Shown here: in pieces, positions 8,363 through 15,963 of the stretch
Numbering within the stretch: position 1 is the stretch's first letter
How the letters are laid out: each line of letters opens with the position of its first letter
NCBI RefSeq assembly: GCF_902506655.1
Contig: NZ_LR734808.1
Location: 248,001 to 312,000, forward strand
Origin: Marinoscillum sp. 108
Lineage (GTDB): Bacteria > Bacteroidota > Bacteroidia > Cytophagales > Cyclobacteriaceae
Direction: 5' to 3'
Length of the DNA: 64,000 nt
Made by a program: the position numbers and the translations under genes
The notes under the pieces: model-generated
What the model was told of the DNA's origin: nothing
The model's input: only the letters and a program-made list of their open reading frames with translations
The model's database searches: none

Positions 8363-8742
8363 CAGGAGGGGGTAGGAAGGCCACACTGAGCGAAGATATC
8401 CTGAATTTCCGGCTCAATAGGAAGGGAGCGAAGCGGAGGGATATTTGATCCACCCGTGTTGCCTACGGGGATTTTACCAACAAAAGATTTGACTCCACCT
8501 ATCAGCAGGCGTGGAATCTGCCCGATGACCTCTTTGGTGCTTTTGATCTGGATACCAAATAACAGCATTTTCCAGTGAACCAGACTATGTGCATAGGGAT
8601 AGGCCTGCCCAATGACATGAGCCCTTTCGAGGTGTCTCCAGGCACTCTGAAGGTTATTCATCTGGTGTTGCTGGCGATAAGCCTCGAGTTCCGCGGCAAA
8701 ATAGGGCCTCAACGGCGTGGGCATGGACGTATTAAAGATCAT
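8362..8742 (-). CDS. DUF3703 family protein
   Basis: A 126-residue soluble protein with the hallmark block of DUF3703: AWRHLERAHVIGQ, then HSLVHWKML, and a C-terminal GNTGGSN followed by PIEPEIQDIF. The family has no established biochemical role. It is the first gene of a two-gene unit with the methyltransferase, joined by a one-base stop/start overlap (TGATG), which suggests a shared role. An alternative start at the second Met (8724) is possible. Confidence 0.75.
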   Translation of the reverse strand: MIFNTSMPTPLRPYFAAELEAYRQQHQMNNLQSAWRHLERAHVIGQAYPYAHSLVHWKMLLFGIQIKSTKEVIGQIPRLLIGGVKSFVGKIPVGNTGGSNIPPLRSLPIEPEIQDIFAQCGLPTPS

Positions 8743-8825
8743 TTCGGAGCGCTGTTAAGTTCAATGGAATTTCCAATTAAAAATAACAAAGCTCCGTTAG
8801 AATCCTCCATAAAGTGAAGTTGGAA

Positions 8826-10043
8826 TTATCTCTTTTTCCCGCCCCCTTTTCGGCCGCCGCCTCCACGTCCACCACCGCCCCGGTAAGGTTTTGGGCTATA
8901 GGATGGTCCTTCGCCAATGTGCGGCGGGATTTTGGCCTTAGGCACAGGTTTGCCCAATAGCTGTTCGATGGATTGGAATTTGGACTGCTCTTTTTCATTC
9001 ACAAAAGTGAATGCTGCACCCGTGGATGCAGCCCTGGCTGTCCGTCCTATGCGGTGGATGTAGTCCTCACCGTCGTTGGGCACGTCATAGTTGATCACTA
9101 TGTCTATGTCCTCTACATCGATACCCCTTGAAAGGATGTCCGTGGCGACCAGTATTTTGAGTTTTCGGCTTTTGAACTGGTTGAGTACCTGCTCACGGGA
9201 TTTCTGCTCCAGGTCCGAGTGGATTTCCTCCACTGAAAGGTTGGCTTTTTTGAGTTCTTTGGTGAGTCTCTTGGTGTTGTCTTTGGTAGAGCAAAATACG
9301 ATTACACTTCTGAGCCAGTCTGGTTTTAAGATATGCTTGACCAATTCTATTTTCTGACCATCGTACACGATGAATGCCGCCTGCACAATCTTCTCATTGG
9401 GCTTCGAGATGGCAATGCTTATTTCTTCAGGGTCTTTGAGGATATTTTTGGCCAGCTGTCTGATCTTCGTAGGCATGGTAGCAGAAAACAGCAGGGTCTG
9501 CCTTTCTTTAGGCAGGTAACCAATGATCTTGGTGATGTCCTCGTTGAACCCCATATCCAGCATCCGGTCGGCCTCATCCAGGATGAGGTAGTCCAGCTGT
9601 GATACCTTCACATAGTTCATGTTCAGGTGCGCAATCAGCCTTCCCGGTGTACCAATGATGATATCGGCACCCTCCGAAAGTGCTTTCTTTTCCCGATCAA
9701 AAGACTGACCGTCACCACCACCATACACAGCGAGTGAACTCACAGAAGTGTAGTAGGAGAGTCCTTCCAGTTGCTGATCTATCTGCACGGCAAGCTCACG
9801 CGTAGGAACGATCACGAGTGCTTTGATGTGCCCATCGTCTTTGGCCTCTGTAAGGATCTTGTGAATGATGGGCAGGAGGAAGGCAGCGGTTTTTCCGGTC
9901 CCGGTCTGCGCCGCGGCAATGAGGTCTTTTCCTTCTAATATTTTGGGGATGGTAGCCTCCTGAACAGGAGTGGTGTTTTCAAATCCAATGGCCTCAATTC
10001 CTTCGAGGAGTTTTGGATCCAGATTTAATTCTGAAAATTTCAA
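8826..10043 (-). CDS. DEAD-box ATP-dependent RNA helicase (RhlE-like)
   Basis: 405 residues with all helicase motifs in order: Q motif TPVQEATIP, motif I AAQTGTGKTAAF, PTRELA, TPGR, DEAD, SAT, and HRIGRTAR. The C-terminal 30 residues are a Gly/Arg/Lys-rich tail (RGGGGRGGGG) typical of RhlE-type enzymes that remodel ribosomal or messenger RNA. The start appears to be a TTG at 10041-10043: the family's N-terminal sequence begins exactly there, no in-frame ATG exists upstream, and a TAA stop lies four codons before it. It is monocistronic. Confidence 0.93.
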   Translation of the reverse strand: MKFSELNLDPKLLEGIEAIGFENTTPVQEATIPKILEGKDLIAAAQTGTGKTAAFLLPIIHKILTEAKDDGHIKALVIVPTRELAVQIDQQLEGLSYYTSVSSLAVYGGGDGQSFDREKKALSEGADIIIGTPGRLIAHLNMNYVKVSQLDYLILDEADRMLDMGFNEDITKIIGYLPKERQTLLFSATMPTKIRQLAKNILKDPEEISIAISKPNEKIVQAAFIVYDGQKIELVKHILKPDWLRSVIVFCSTKDNTKRLTKELKKANLSVEEIHSDLEQKSREQVLNQFKSRKLKILVATDILSRGIDVEDIDIVINYDVPNDGEDYIHRIGRTARAASTGAAFTFVNEKEQSKFQSIEQLLGKPVPKAKIPPHIGEGPSYSPKPYRGGGGRGGGGRKGGGKKR

Positions 10044-10250
10044 AATGATGTATTATTTAATTATTCGACGAAGATAAAGCAATTAAATGGTATTAACAGA
10101 CTCCTGTTTGGCTGCATTTCCATTGGTTGTTTCACAGTGGGTGACTGATGTATATGAAATGGCATCTAAGCGACCCTGACCCAGATTGTGATGATGAATG
10201 TGAAGTTTATTTCCTACCCGATTGATGTGGTGATGTAGTATTGATGTGGT

Positions 10251-10445
10251 GATAAAATTTTAATAAACAAGCTCACATTTTTCGAGGGGTTGGTGTCGGC
10301 TACCATCACCGATATGGCCGGGCGCCAATTGATTCATCAGGCTTCTTTTGAGCATTCGATAGATATAAGTCAGCTATCGGGGGGCATATATCTTTTGGAG
10401 CTGAAGTCGAATGGCTTTTGGATGAAACAAAAATTTATGAAGTAG
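10251..10445 (+). pseudogene. Orphan T9SS C-terminal sorting-domain fragment
   Basis: The frame from about 10251 to the TAG at 10443-10445 reads as a type IX secretion sorting domain: a strand ending ITDMAGRQL, then IDISQLSGGIYLLEL and a basic end KQKFMK. The pattern 'sxG-x-x-xDIS-L-xxGxYxLxL' is diagnostic of the T9SS type A tail. There is no protein body: an in-frame stop lies at 10242 and no start codon precedes the domain. The region just upstream has a duplicated ATTGATGTGGTGAT (10206-10250 area). It is best read as the remnant of a deleted secreted-protein gene. A strong terminator follows at once, as expected for a gene end. Confidence 0.7.
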
Positions 10446-10471
10446 CAATCTTTACTATTACCAAATAAAAA

Positions 10472-10520
10472 GGGGTTGAAAAATGGAGGATTACCTCATT
10501 TTTCAACCCCTCTTTTTTTT
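10472..10520. terminator. Bidirectional intrinsic terminator
   Basis: A long stem (GGGGTTGAAAAATG pairing with CATTTTTCAACCCC, loop of about 10) followed by a run of T on the plus strand (10512-10520) and AAAAA before it, so also a T-run on the minus strand. It serves the minus-strand M49-like gene ending at 10531 and the lost plus-strand gene whose tail ends at 10445. Confidence 0.85.
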
Positions 10521-10530
10521 TACTGAATTT

Positions 10531-12174
10531 TTAGAGTCCTAATACCTCTACACCCTGTTCAAAAACAATGTCCACGGGAATGTCCTGAGCTTCCAGTTTG
10601 GAAAGGTCGGCCTGCAACGCAGCACCGATGGTTCCTTTTTCTTTCACAAGGGCATCTACTCCTGCATAGTCTCCATTACCCTGCAGGGTAAGAATAAGCT
10701 CAGAGAGTGCGTCCATGGCTTCTTTCATTTTGGCGAAATCCACACGATAGGTGCCGTCTTCATTTTGAGCGAATGCACCATATTCATTGAAAAAATTGAA
10801 ACGGATCATGTTGGCTTTGCCATGAGCACTGGCCGCTCCAAATCTCACCGAACGGAAAATCCCGGCCATGAAAGTGGTGTAGTAATCTTCTATCTGTCCT
10901 TCCAACTCGCCTTTCTCGTGAAGTTGGGTGATCATGTAAAGGCCGAGTATATCTGCTTTACCCTCTTCCAGTGCTGATCCGTGCTCCTGCAAGGCAGCGC
11001 GCACTGTACCTTTTCCATTGATGGTGTTTTTGATGCCCAGCCCGTGTGCCACTTCATGAAACATGGTGTTGGCAAAGAAGGCATCGAACGTGATGTATTG
11101 CTGCTGGTCTGGTGTGATCAACACTTTAGAAATGGGTAGCAGGATCTCGTCGAATTTGGCACGCATGGCGTTTTTGAGTTGGAGTCTTCTGGAGCCTTTG
11201 GCTAGTTGTACCTGCTCATCGTTGGGGAGGTTGATAGCGATGGTCTTAGAGCCGGAGTTACAGTCACCGGCGTAGTAGACCACATCATAGGCGTTGAGGT
11301 CGGCATCACTACCTGGTTCTTCAGCTTTGTATGCATCCGGTACCGGAAGTCCGCGCTGAAGCTCCGGCAGAAAAGCCGCATATTTTGAGAGTCGGTCGCT
11401 CCATGTCCTGTCTTTGATGAGTACGTAAGCCTCGTGTGCAGCTTTATAATTGTACAGGGCATCCTCATAGTTTTCGATGGGGCCAATCACTATGTCAATG
11501 CCGTTTGTTTTCATGTCCATCCAGGCCATATCAGACGGCTGATAGTCATCAGTAAGCAACGCTTCTGCCCGGTGTTTGAGGTAGGCCTTAAGGCCGGAAT
11601 CCTCTGCCAGGTCAGCACATTCCAGCAGCAGAGCAGACACTCGCTGTACTTCCTCGCTAAACATTTCGTAGTACGGAATGGCAATGAGTTGCCCGTTTTC
11701 ATCTCTTCTGATAAAGGTGTAAAGGCTGGCTTTGCCTTCCAGGTCTGCGGCTTCAAACTCCTCTTTGGTCATGTCAGTAGGGTAGAAGTTGGCTCCCGGA
11801 GGTTTGGTGCCCACCCCGTCGATGAATGGCTTGTTGTTGTCCAGTCGATCCCAGGGGCCGTAGTTGATCTTTACATAAGCTCTAGTGGCTTCATCCTCAA
11901 TGGTGCTGAGGAGAGAATCCTTCTGACCATAGGCTTCATACCAAAAGAGGCCATCCATGATCTGGGCCGCTTCTATCAGCTTGGGGATCATCTTTTTTTC
12001 CTTTTCGCTCAGCGCTGTGAGGTCAGCCGTGAGCCGGACTTTCTTATAGTCCTCTAGTTTAGCTTTCATGATTTCATTGGGTGCTTCGTCGGTGCTTTGC
12101 GCTTGTTTTTGGGGTCCACAGCCGAATAGGCTGATCACCAAGGCAACGACTAAAAATCGGGATACTTGTTTCAT
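10531..12174 (-). CDS. M49-like (dipeptidyl peptidase 3 family) zinc lipoprotein
   Basis: 547 residues with a lipoprotein signal (LFGC, Cys near 19). The zinc site reads FHEVAHGLG near residue 375 with a second motif EEGKADILGLY about 35 residues later, the spacing and sequence expected of the M49 / dipeptidyl-peptidase III group in Bacteroidota. Classical DPP III has HExxGH; here it is a plain HExxH. DPP III enzymes release dipeptides from peptide N-termini; this one would act on the periplasmic side or the cell surface. Monocistronic, with the terminator at 10472-10520 downstream. Activity is inferred from family resemblance. Confidence 0.75.
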   Translation of the reverse strand: MKQVSRFLVVALVISLFGCGPQKQAQSTDEAPNEIMKAKLEDYKKVRLTADLTALSEKEKKMIPKLIEAAQIMDGLFWYEAYGQKDSLLSTIEDEATRAYVKINYGPWDRLDNNKPFIDGVGTKPPGANFYPTDMTKEEFEAADLEGKASLYTFIRRDENGQLIAIPYYEMFSEEVQRVSALLLECADLAEDSGLKAYLKHRAEALLTDDYQPSDMAWMDMKTNGIDIVIGPIENYEDALYNYKAAHEAYVLIKDRTWSDRLSKYAAFLPELQRGLPVPDAYKAEEPGSDADLNAYDVVYYAGDCNSGSKTIAINLPNDEQVQLAKGSRRLQLKNAMRAKFDEILLPISKVLITPDQQQYITFDAFFANTMFHEVAHGLGIKNTINGKGTVRAALQEHGSALEEGKADILGLYMITQLHEKGELEGQIEDYYTTFMAGIFRSVRFGAASAHGKANMIRFNFFNEYGAFAQNEDGTYRVDFAKMKEAMDALSELILTLQGNGDYAGVDALVKEKGTIGAALQADLSKLEAQDIPVDIVFEQGVEVLGL

Positions 12175-12318
12175 ATTTCTTCCAGGTTGTTTATCTGAAA
12201 TGGAAAGTTATAAAACCTTGATCAAATGAAGAGTGATAAAGGTCTGGCAGGTGTTTCGAAGATGGTACGACAGGAGAGCTATTCCAGCATCATTACTAAG
12301 TGTTAGCATCGATCAAAC

Positions 12319-13161
12319 CTAATCGGCATACAACCTGAAGAAGTGTTCTGTATCCCTGATGTCTTGCAGCCCCAAAATCCAACAGACCTCAGAGAGGTCA
12401 GAGAAGTCCAATCCACCAGCAGCAACTGCCTCATTATTGTATCTCCCATCCTTTCCGTTGTATTGATTTGACAAGTCTGTGGAAAGCTGCCATATTTTAA
12501 ACAGGTTAGGATCTTTGATTTCTTCCTTCCAGCTGGTAAACTCAGGATCACGAAATCCGGGTGTGCCATTACCTACAGCATTACCATCTGGTATTTTCTG
12601 ATAATGAGCGTTTTCCTTGACAAATTGAAGACGCTCTGGACTGGTGGAGTTTTCATTCCAATCGCTATGCTGAACCACATGGATACGCTGTGCTGTCTTT
12701 ATTTGAGGTAAATCCTTTTGAATGGCTTTGATAAGTAGCGCGGTGAAATCCGATTGACCTGCCTCTGCAATCCATATATCGCCCTGCCGATTGAGTGTTG
12801 CTTGCACGATGAGCTTCACTTTTTCTACTGCAGCTTCACTTTTATTGTGCGCGTCTGTCCAATTGTTTCCAAAAGCCAGCTGAAATAAGTCATTTGGTGG
12901 GACATACAACCCCTCCTGAATACCATATGTGCCAGCAATGGCATGATAATTTAAGGTGGAGTAATTGCTGTCTGTCAGTAAAGTGGCAAGGGCCGCCACC
13001 GTGTGGAGGTCATCTACATCCGTTTTACAATCAAATTGAACTAAAAGCAGGTCATTTTTTGGATTGAATTCTCCCGACTGTGAGTTCTTTTGACCAAAGC
13101 TGGTTGTGAAGGACAAAAATGTGGCCGCTAATGTCAGGAATATGGGTGTTTTTGAATTCAT
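12319..13161 (-). CDS. Exported nucleoside hydrolase-like protein
   Basis: 280 residues with a signal peptide (MNSKTP start at 13161, cleavage likely near TSFGQ). An acidic cluster FDCKTDVDDLHTVAAL near the mature N-terminus resembles the DxDxxxDD calcium site of inosine-uridine nucleoside hydrolases, and GFRDPEFTSWKEE plus RYNNEAVAAGG follow later. The family (nucleoside hydrolase superfamily, DUF1593-like) binds or cleaves ribosides, but the exact substrate is unclear. I placed the start at 13161 rather than an in-frame codon 39 residues upstream because the signal peptide then begins normally. It is monocistronic. Confidence 0.6.
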   Translation of the reverse strand: MNSKTPIFLTLAATFLSFTTSFGQKNSQSGEFNPKNDLLLVQFDCKTDVDDLHTVAALATLLTDSNYSTLNYHAIAGTYGIQEGLYVPPNDLFQLAFGNNWTDAHNKSEAAVEKVKLIVQATLNRQGDIWIAEAGQSDFTALLIKAIQKDLPQIKTAQRIHVVQHSDWNENSTSPERLQFVKENAHYQKIPDGNAVGNGTPGFRDPEFTSWKEEIKDPNLFKIWQLSTDLSNQYNGKDGRYNNEAVAAGGLDFSDLSEVCWILGLQDIRDTEHFFRLYAD

Positions 13162-13391
13162 TTTTTCGTGCAAGTTTTGAGATAACCTCTCTAGGTTTTT
13201 CTGGATTTGGCTCCTGATACAAGTAGGCGCCAAGATAATCCCCAAAATAGGGGAATAAACATAGAAGTCAAACTTCATTGAAATTTCCTGTGAAGATATT
13301 TGTAGGTAGGGTTATCAGTTCTTTTGATGGCGTCATCCAGCCAGAGGTTTGGGTTTATGAACTTTTCTCTTCTGCACCCACAACAGCCCAA

Positions 13392-13784
13392 CTACTCCCG
13401 CTTGGGCCACCCAAAATAGAGGCTCAGTAAGCCAAGCGGTAAAAAAAGGACCACCAGGTAACGAGCATGATTGACGAGCGCAAAGTTAGCCGGATCGGCA
13501 GGGTCGTAGTAGAGGCGGGCATGGTCTGCATCGCGGCCTTCGGTGATCGTGTTTTCCACATCCACTTCTACATGGTAGACAGTGCCTAGCGAGTCGGTAT
13601 AGTCCATGAGGTAATAATTAATGGGCGTGGCGGTGGTATCCAGCCGGTATCCAGTGATGACCGCTTCTGTCTCCACCCAATAAAGCTGTTGATAAATATA
13701 GCTGGCGGGTAGGTAGTAGCCCAACCAGACTAGTCCCAGACCCGGCACCAGAAACCAAAGCTGATACAGATGAAATTGCCTCAT
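13392..13784 (-). CDS. DUF3592 membrane protein
   Basis: 130 residues with an N-terminal membrane helix (residues 8-30), a beta-rich extracytoplasmic domain containing VEVDVENTITEGRDADHARLYYDP cut here into VEVDVEN and ARLYYDPADP, and a C-terminal helix (about 108-125). The 'xVxYDPxxPxxA' block is the hallmark of DUF3592. Function unknown. It stands alone. Confidence 0.7.
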   Translation of the reverse strand: MRQFHLYQLWFLVPGLGLVWLGYYLPASYIYQQLYWVETEAVITGYRLDTTATPINYYLMDYTDSLGTVYHVEVDVENTITEGRDADHARLYYDPADPANFALVNHARYLVVLFLPLGLLSLYFGWPKRE

Positions 13785-13933
13785 GTGATGAATTTAGATT
13801 AACCTGAGTGAATTAGCAATAGGTTCATTTCTGAGATGGGTCTTTTCTCAGAAATCGGTCAGTCTTATGAATCTCATTTCGAAAATGATTACCGGGATCT
13901 TGAGCCGCCATTCCTGGGTAGTGTGATCTCATC

Positions 13934-13975
13934 TGCTTTGTCTTACCCTTCGACGGAGCTCAGGCTGACAAAGCA
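13934..13975. repeat. Imperfect palindromic repeat element
   Basis: TGCTTTGTC (13934-13942) and GACAAAGCA (13967-13975) form a 9-bp inverted repeat around a CCTTCGACGGAGCTCAGGCT core. That core resembles a short palindromic repeat seen dispersed between genes in many genomes. It is the main content of the 348-base gap 13785-14132, apart from the operator at 14059. Only one copy is seen in this window. Confidence 0.45.
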
Positions 13976-14058
13976 ACAGTTCCTCCGAAACAACTGATTT
14001 TATCATCAGCCATTCCGGATTTGCGAAAAATACCCCAAAGAGGGTAGACCTTTCTTTT

Positions 14059-14103
14059 GTAACTTTTGTTACCATCCTCGGGTGGTGGGTTTGCGTATCT
14101 TTA
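14059..14103 (+). promoter_or_regulatory. Crp/Fnr-type operator and -7 element, sterol desaturase promoter
   Basis: GTAACTTTTGTTAC at 14059-14072 is a perfect GTAAC-N4-GTTAC palindrome. After 23 bases comes TATCTTTA (14096-14103), one base off TAnnTTTG. The operator would be centred near -42, the position of a class II activator. The gene starts 60 bases downstream of the operator. Confidence 0.7.
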
Positions 14104-14132
14104 TCGATCAGTCAAAGAAGTCATAAGCATCA

Positions 14133-15035
14133 ATGGAATCAATTATTACAGAAATACGAAACGGCTATGCGGGTTATGCCGGCTACCTTTGGCAAGAAAT
14201 CACACACCCCACCTGGCACAATTACTTCTACTGGTTGCTGGGAGTGTCTGCATTTTTCTTTGCACTGGAACTCTTGAAGCCCTGGCGTGTAGATCAGGCA
14301 AAGTTTCGGAAGGATTTCTGGTTGGACTTCTTCTACATGTTTTTCAATTTCTTTCTGTTTTCCCTCATCATCTACAATGCCGCCTCCAATGTGGTGGTAC
14401 ACCTCTTCAATGACCTGCTGGGACTGCTGGGTATTACCAATCTGGTGGCTTTTGAAGTGATGAGTTGGCCGATATGGGCCCATCTGTTGCTCGGCTTTGT
14501 GGTACGCGATTTTGTGCAGTGGTGGATCCACCGTTTGCTGCATGCGAGCCCAAGGCTGTGGGAGTTTCACAAGGTGCACCATAGTGTGGCTGAGATGGGT
14601 TTTGCTGCCCACCTGCGATATCACTGGATGGAAAACGTGGTGTATCGCACCATTGAGTACATCCCGTTGGCACTTATCGGGATTGGTTTACGCGATTTTT
14701 TTATCATCCACATTTTCACCCTGGCCGTAGGTCATTTCAACCATTCCAATTTCAAACTGAACCTCGGACCTTTGAAGTATATTTTCAATAATCCACAGAT
14801 GCACATCTGGCACCATGCTTACCACCTGCCTGCAGAACGTCGATTAGGCGTTAATTTTGGATTGACGCTGAGTGTTTGGGATTATCTCTTTGGTACCGAC
14901 TACATTCCCCACGATGGGCGCGATATCCAGCTGGGCTTTCCTGGTGTGGAGGAGTTTCCTGCCGACTTTATAGGGCAAAATACCCATGGGTTTTCTGGTA
15001 AAGTGACCAGTCCGGGCGATAAAAAGCCTGACTGA
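14133..15035 (+). CDS. Sterol desaturase / fatty acid hydroxylase family membrane protein
   Basis: 300 residues, four to five membrane helices and the eight-histidine di-iron pattern of the family: HRLLH near residue 133, HKVHH near 147, and HIWHHAYH near 228. Such enzymes hydroxylate or desaturate lipids using O2 and sit in the cytoplasmic membrane. The promoter carries the same Crp/Fnr-type operator as three sulfur genes downstream, so it may be part of one oxygen- or sulfur-responsive regulon. Substrate unknown. Confidence 0.85.
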   Translation: MESIITEIRNGYAGYAGYLWQEITHPTWHNYFYWLLGVSAFFFALELLKPWRVDQAKFRKDFWLDFFYMFFNFFLFSLIIYNAASNVVVHLFNDLLGLLGITNLVAFEVMSWPIWAHLLLGFVVRDFVQWWIHRLLHASPRLWEFHKVHHSVAEMGFAAHLRYHWMENVVYRTIEYIPLALIGIGLRDFFIIHIFTLAVGHFNHSNFKLNLGPLKYIFNNPQMHIWHHAYHLPAERRLGVNFGLTLSVWDYLFGTDYIPHDGRDIQLGFPGVEEFPADFIGQNTHGFSGKVTSPGDKKPD

Positions 15036-15051
15036 TCCCCGGCAGATTTTT

Positions 15052-15059
15052 TACCTTTA
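15052..15059 (+). promoter_or_regulatory. Possible -7 element for the 53-aa gene and Crp/Fnr gene
   Basis: TACCTTTA, one base off TAnnTTTG, 18 bases before the small gene's start. No Crp/Fnr palindrome precedes it, so the regulator gene may not be under its own control here. Confidence 0.35.
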
Positions 15060-15076
15060 GGGAAACACTAAAGACA

Positions 15077-15238
15077 ATGGAAAACGAACTGATTCCGAAG
15101 GAGGCCTACGCCGAAATAGAGCAAATGATCACCAGTGCTGAGAGCGTGGTGGGTATAGATGCTAAAAAGACCCATATCATCATCATACACAAGCTGATGG
15201 AAATAGAAAAGCGGTTGAAAGCCCTCGAGAATAAATAA
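15077..15238 (+). CDS. Small 53-residue protein ahead of Crp/Fnr regulator
   Basis: ATG at 15077, TAA at 15236-15238. The product starts MENELIPKEAY and ends in a charged amphipathic helix (LMEIEKRLKALENK). No membrane segment. It ends 11 bases before the regulator's start, so the two are probably cotranscribed. Codon use looks like neighbouring genes. I do not recognise a family; a helical partner of the regulator is one guess. Confidence 0.6.
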   Translation: MENELIPKEAYAEIEQMITSAESVVGIDAKKTHIIIIHKLMEIEKRLKALENK

Positions 15239-15249
15239 GTGAAATCACA

Positions 15250-15891
15250 ATGAGCAACGAGACAGAAGATCTGGTACATCAGATTCTTGGCAGATCAGAG
15301 ATAGAGCCTCAATTGGCCGAAGAGATTTTATCGATAGGACGATTGAAGAAAGTGAAGGCAGGTGGGGTGGTCATAGGCCCTGATAGTACAGGCAATGAAA
15401 TGCCCATCGTACTGGAAGGTTTGCTGAAGGTAATGCGTCAGGACCAGACGGGAGGCGAAGTTTTTCTCTACTTCCTGGAGGGTGGGGAGACCTGCGCCAT
15501 GTCCATTACCTGCTGTATAGAAGGCAAAAAGAAGGCCTTTCATGTGGTGGCAGAGGAGGATTCTGTGCTTTGGATGATCCCTATGACGTACATAGACAGC
15601 TGGGTGGTGAAGTACAAGTCATTCAGGAAGTTTGTCTTCGATGCATATCAAACCCGTTTCGATGAGATGCTGAACACCATCGACAGTGTGGTCTTTCTGA
15701 AAATGGATCAAAGACTTTATAAATACCTACTTGACAAGAAACAGGCTTCAGGAACCTTTGTGATCAACAAGACCCATGAGCAAATCGCCAATGAACTGAA
15801 TACTTCCCGGGTGGTGGTCTCGCGGCTCCTGAAGCAGCTGGAGCGTGAAGGGAAGATAGAGCAATACCGGAACCGTATAGAAATCATGTAA
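15250..15891 (+). CDS. Crp/Fnr family transcriptional regulator
   Basis: 213 residues: cyclic-nucleotide-binding-like beta domain (about 20-125), dimer helix (about 130-150), and a winged helix-turn-helix (about 155-210) with THEQIANELNTSRVVVSRLLKQ as its recognition segment, split here as THEQIANELN and SRVVVSRLLKQ. In the effector domain the sequence ETCAMSITCC places Cys at 82, 88 and 89, suggesting redox or thiol sensing rather than cAMP binding; the N-terminal FeS cysteines of Fnr are absent. Four promoters around it share a GTnAC-N4-GTnAC palindrome, the best candidate targets. Confidence 0.9.
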   Translation: MSNETEDLVHQILGRSEIEPQLAEEILSIGRLKKVKAGGVVIGPDSTGNEMPIVLEGLLKVMRQDQTGGEVFLYFLEGGETCAMSITCCIEGKKKAFHVVAEEDSVLWMIPMTYIDSWVVKYKSFRKFVFDAYQTRFDEMLNTIDSVVFLKMDQRLYKYLLDKKQASGTFVINKTHEQIANELNTSRVVVSRLLKQLEREGKIEQYRNRIEIM

Positions 15892-15899
15892 CTTGGAGT

Positions 15900-15943
15900 G
15901 TGACAATTGTTACACCGGAGGGTTAGGGAGTTTGATACTTTTG
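15900..15943 (+). promoter_or_regulatory. Crp/Fnr-type operator and -7 element, sulP promoter
   Basis: GTGACAATTGTTAC at 15900-15913 (one mismatch pair from perfect symmetry), 22 bases, then TACTTTTG at 15936-15943, an exact TAnnTTTG. Gene start at 15964. Confidence 0.72.
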
Positions 15944-15963
15944 GGGCTTCAAAAAGGTAAGCA

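Noticed and set aside
10206-10250. Short direct repeat ATTGATGTGGTGAT as a possible CRISPR or tandem array
   Set aside because: Only two near copies with no spacer pattern; treated as a possible deletion scar.
11434-12057. A 207-codon plus-strand frame opposite the M49-like gene
   Set aside because: It is antisense to a well-supported lipoprotein gene and shows no domain.
13162-13278. N-terminal extension of the nucleoside hydrolase-like protein
   Set aside because: The extra 39 residues precede a complete signal peptide that begins at 13161.
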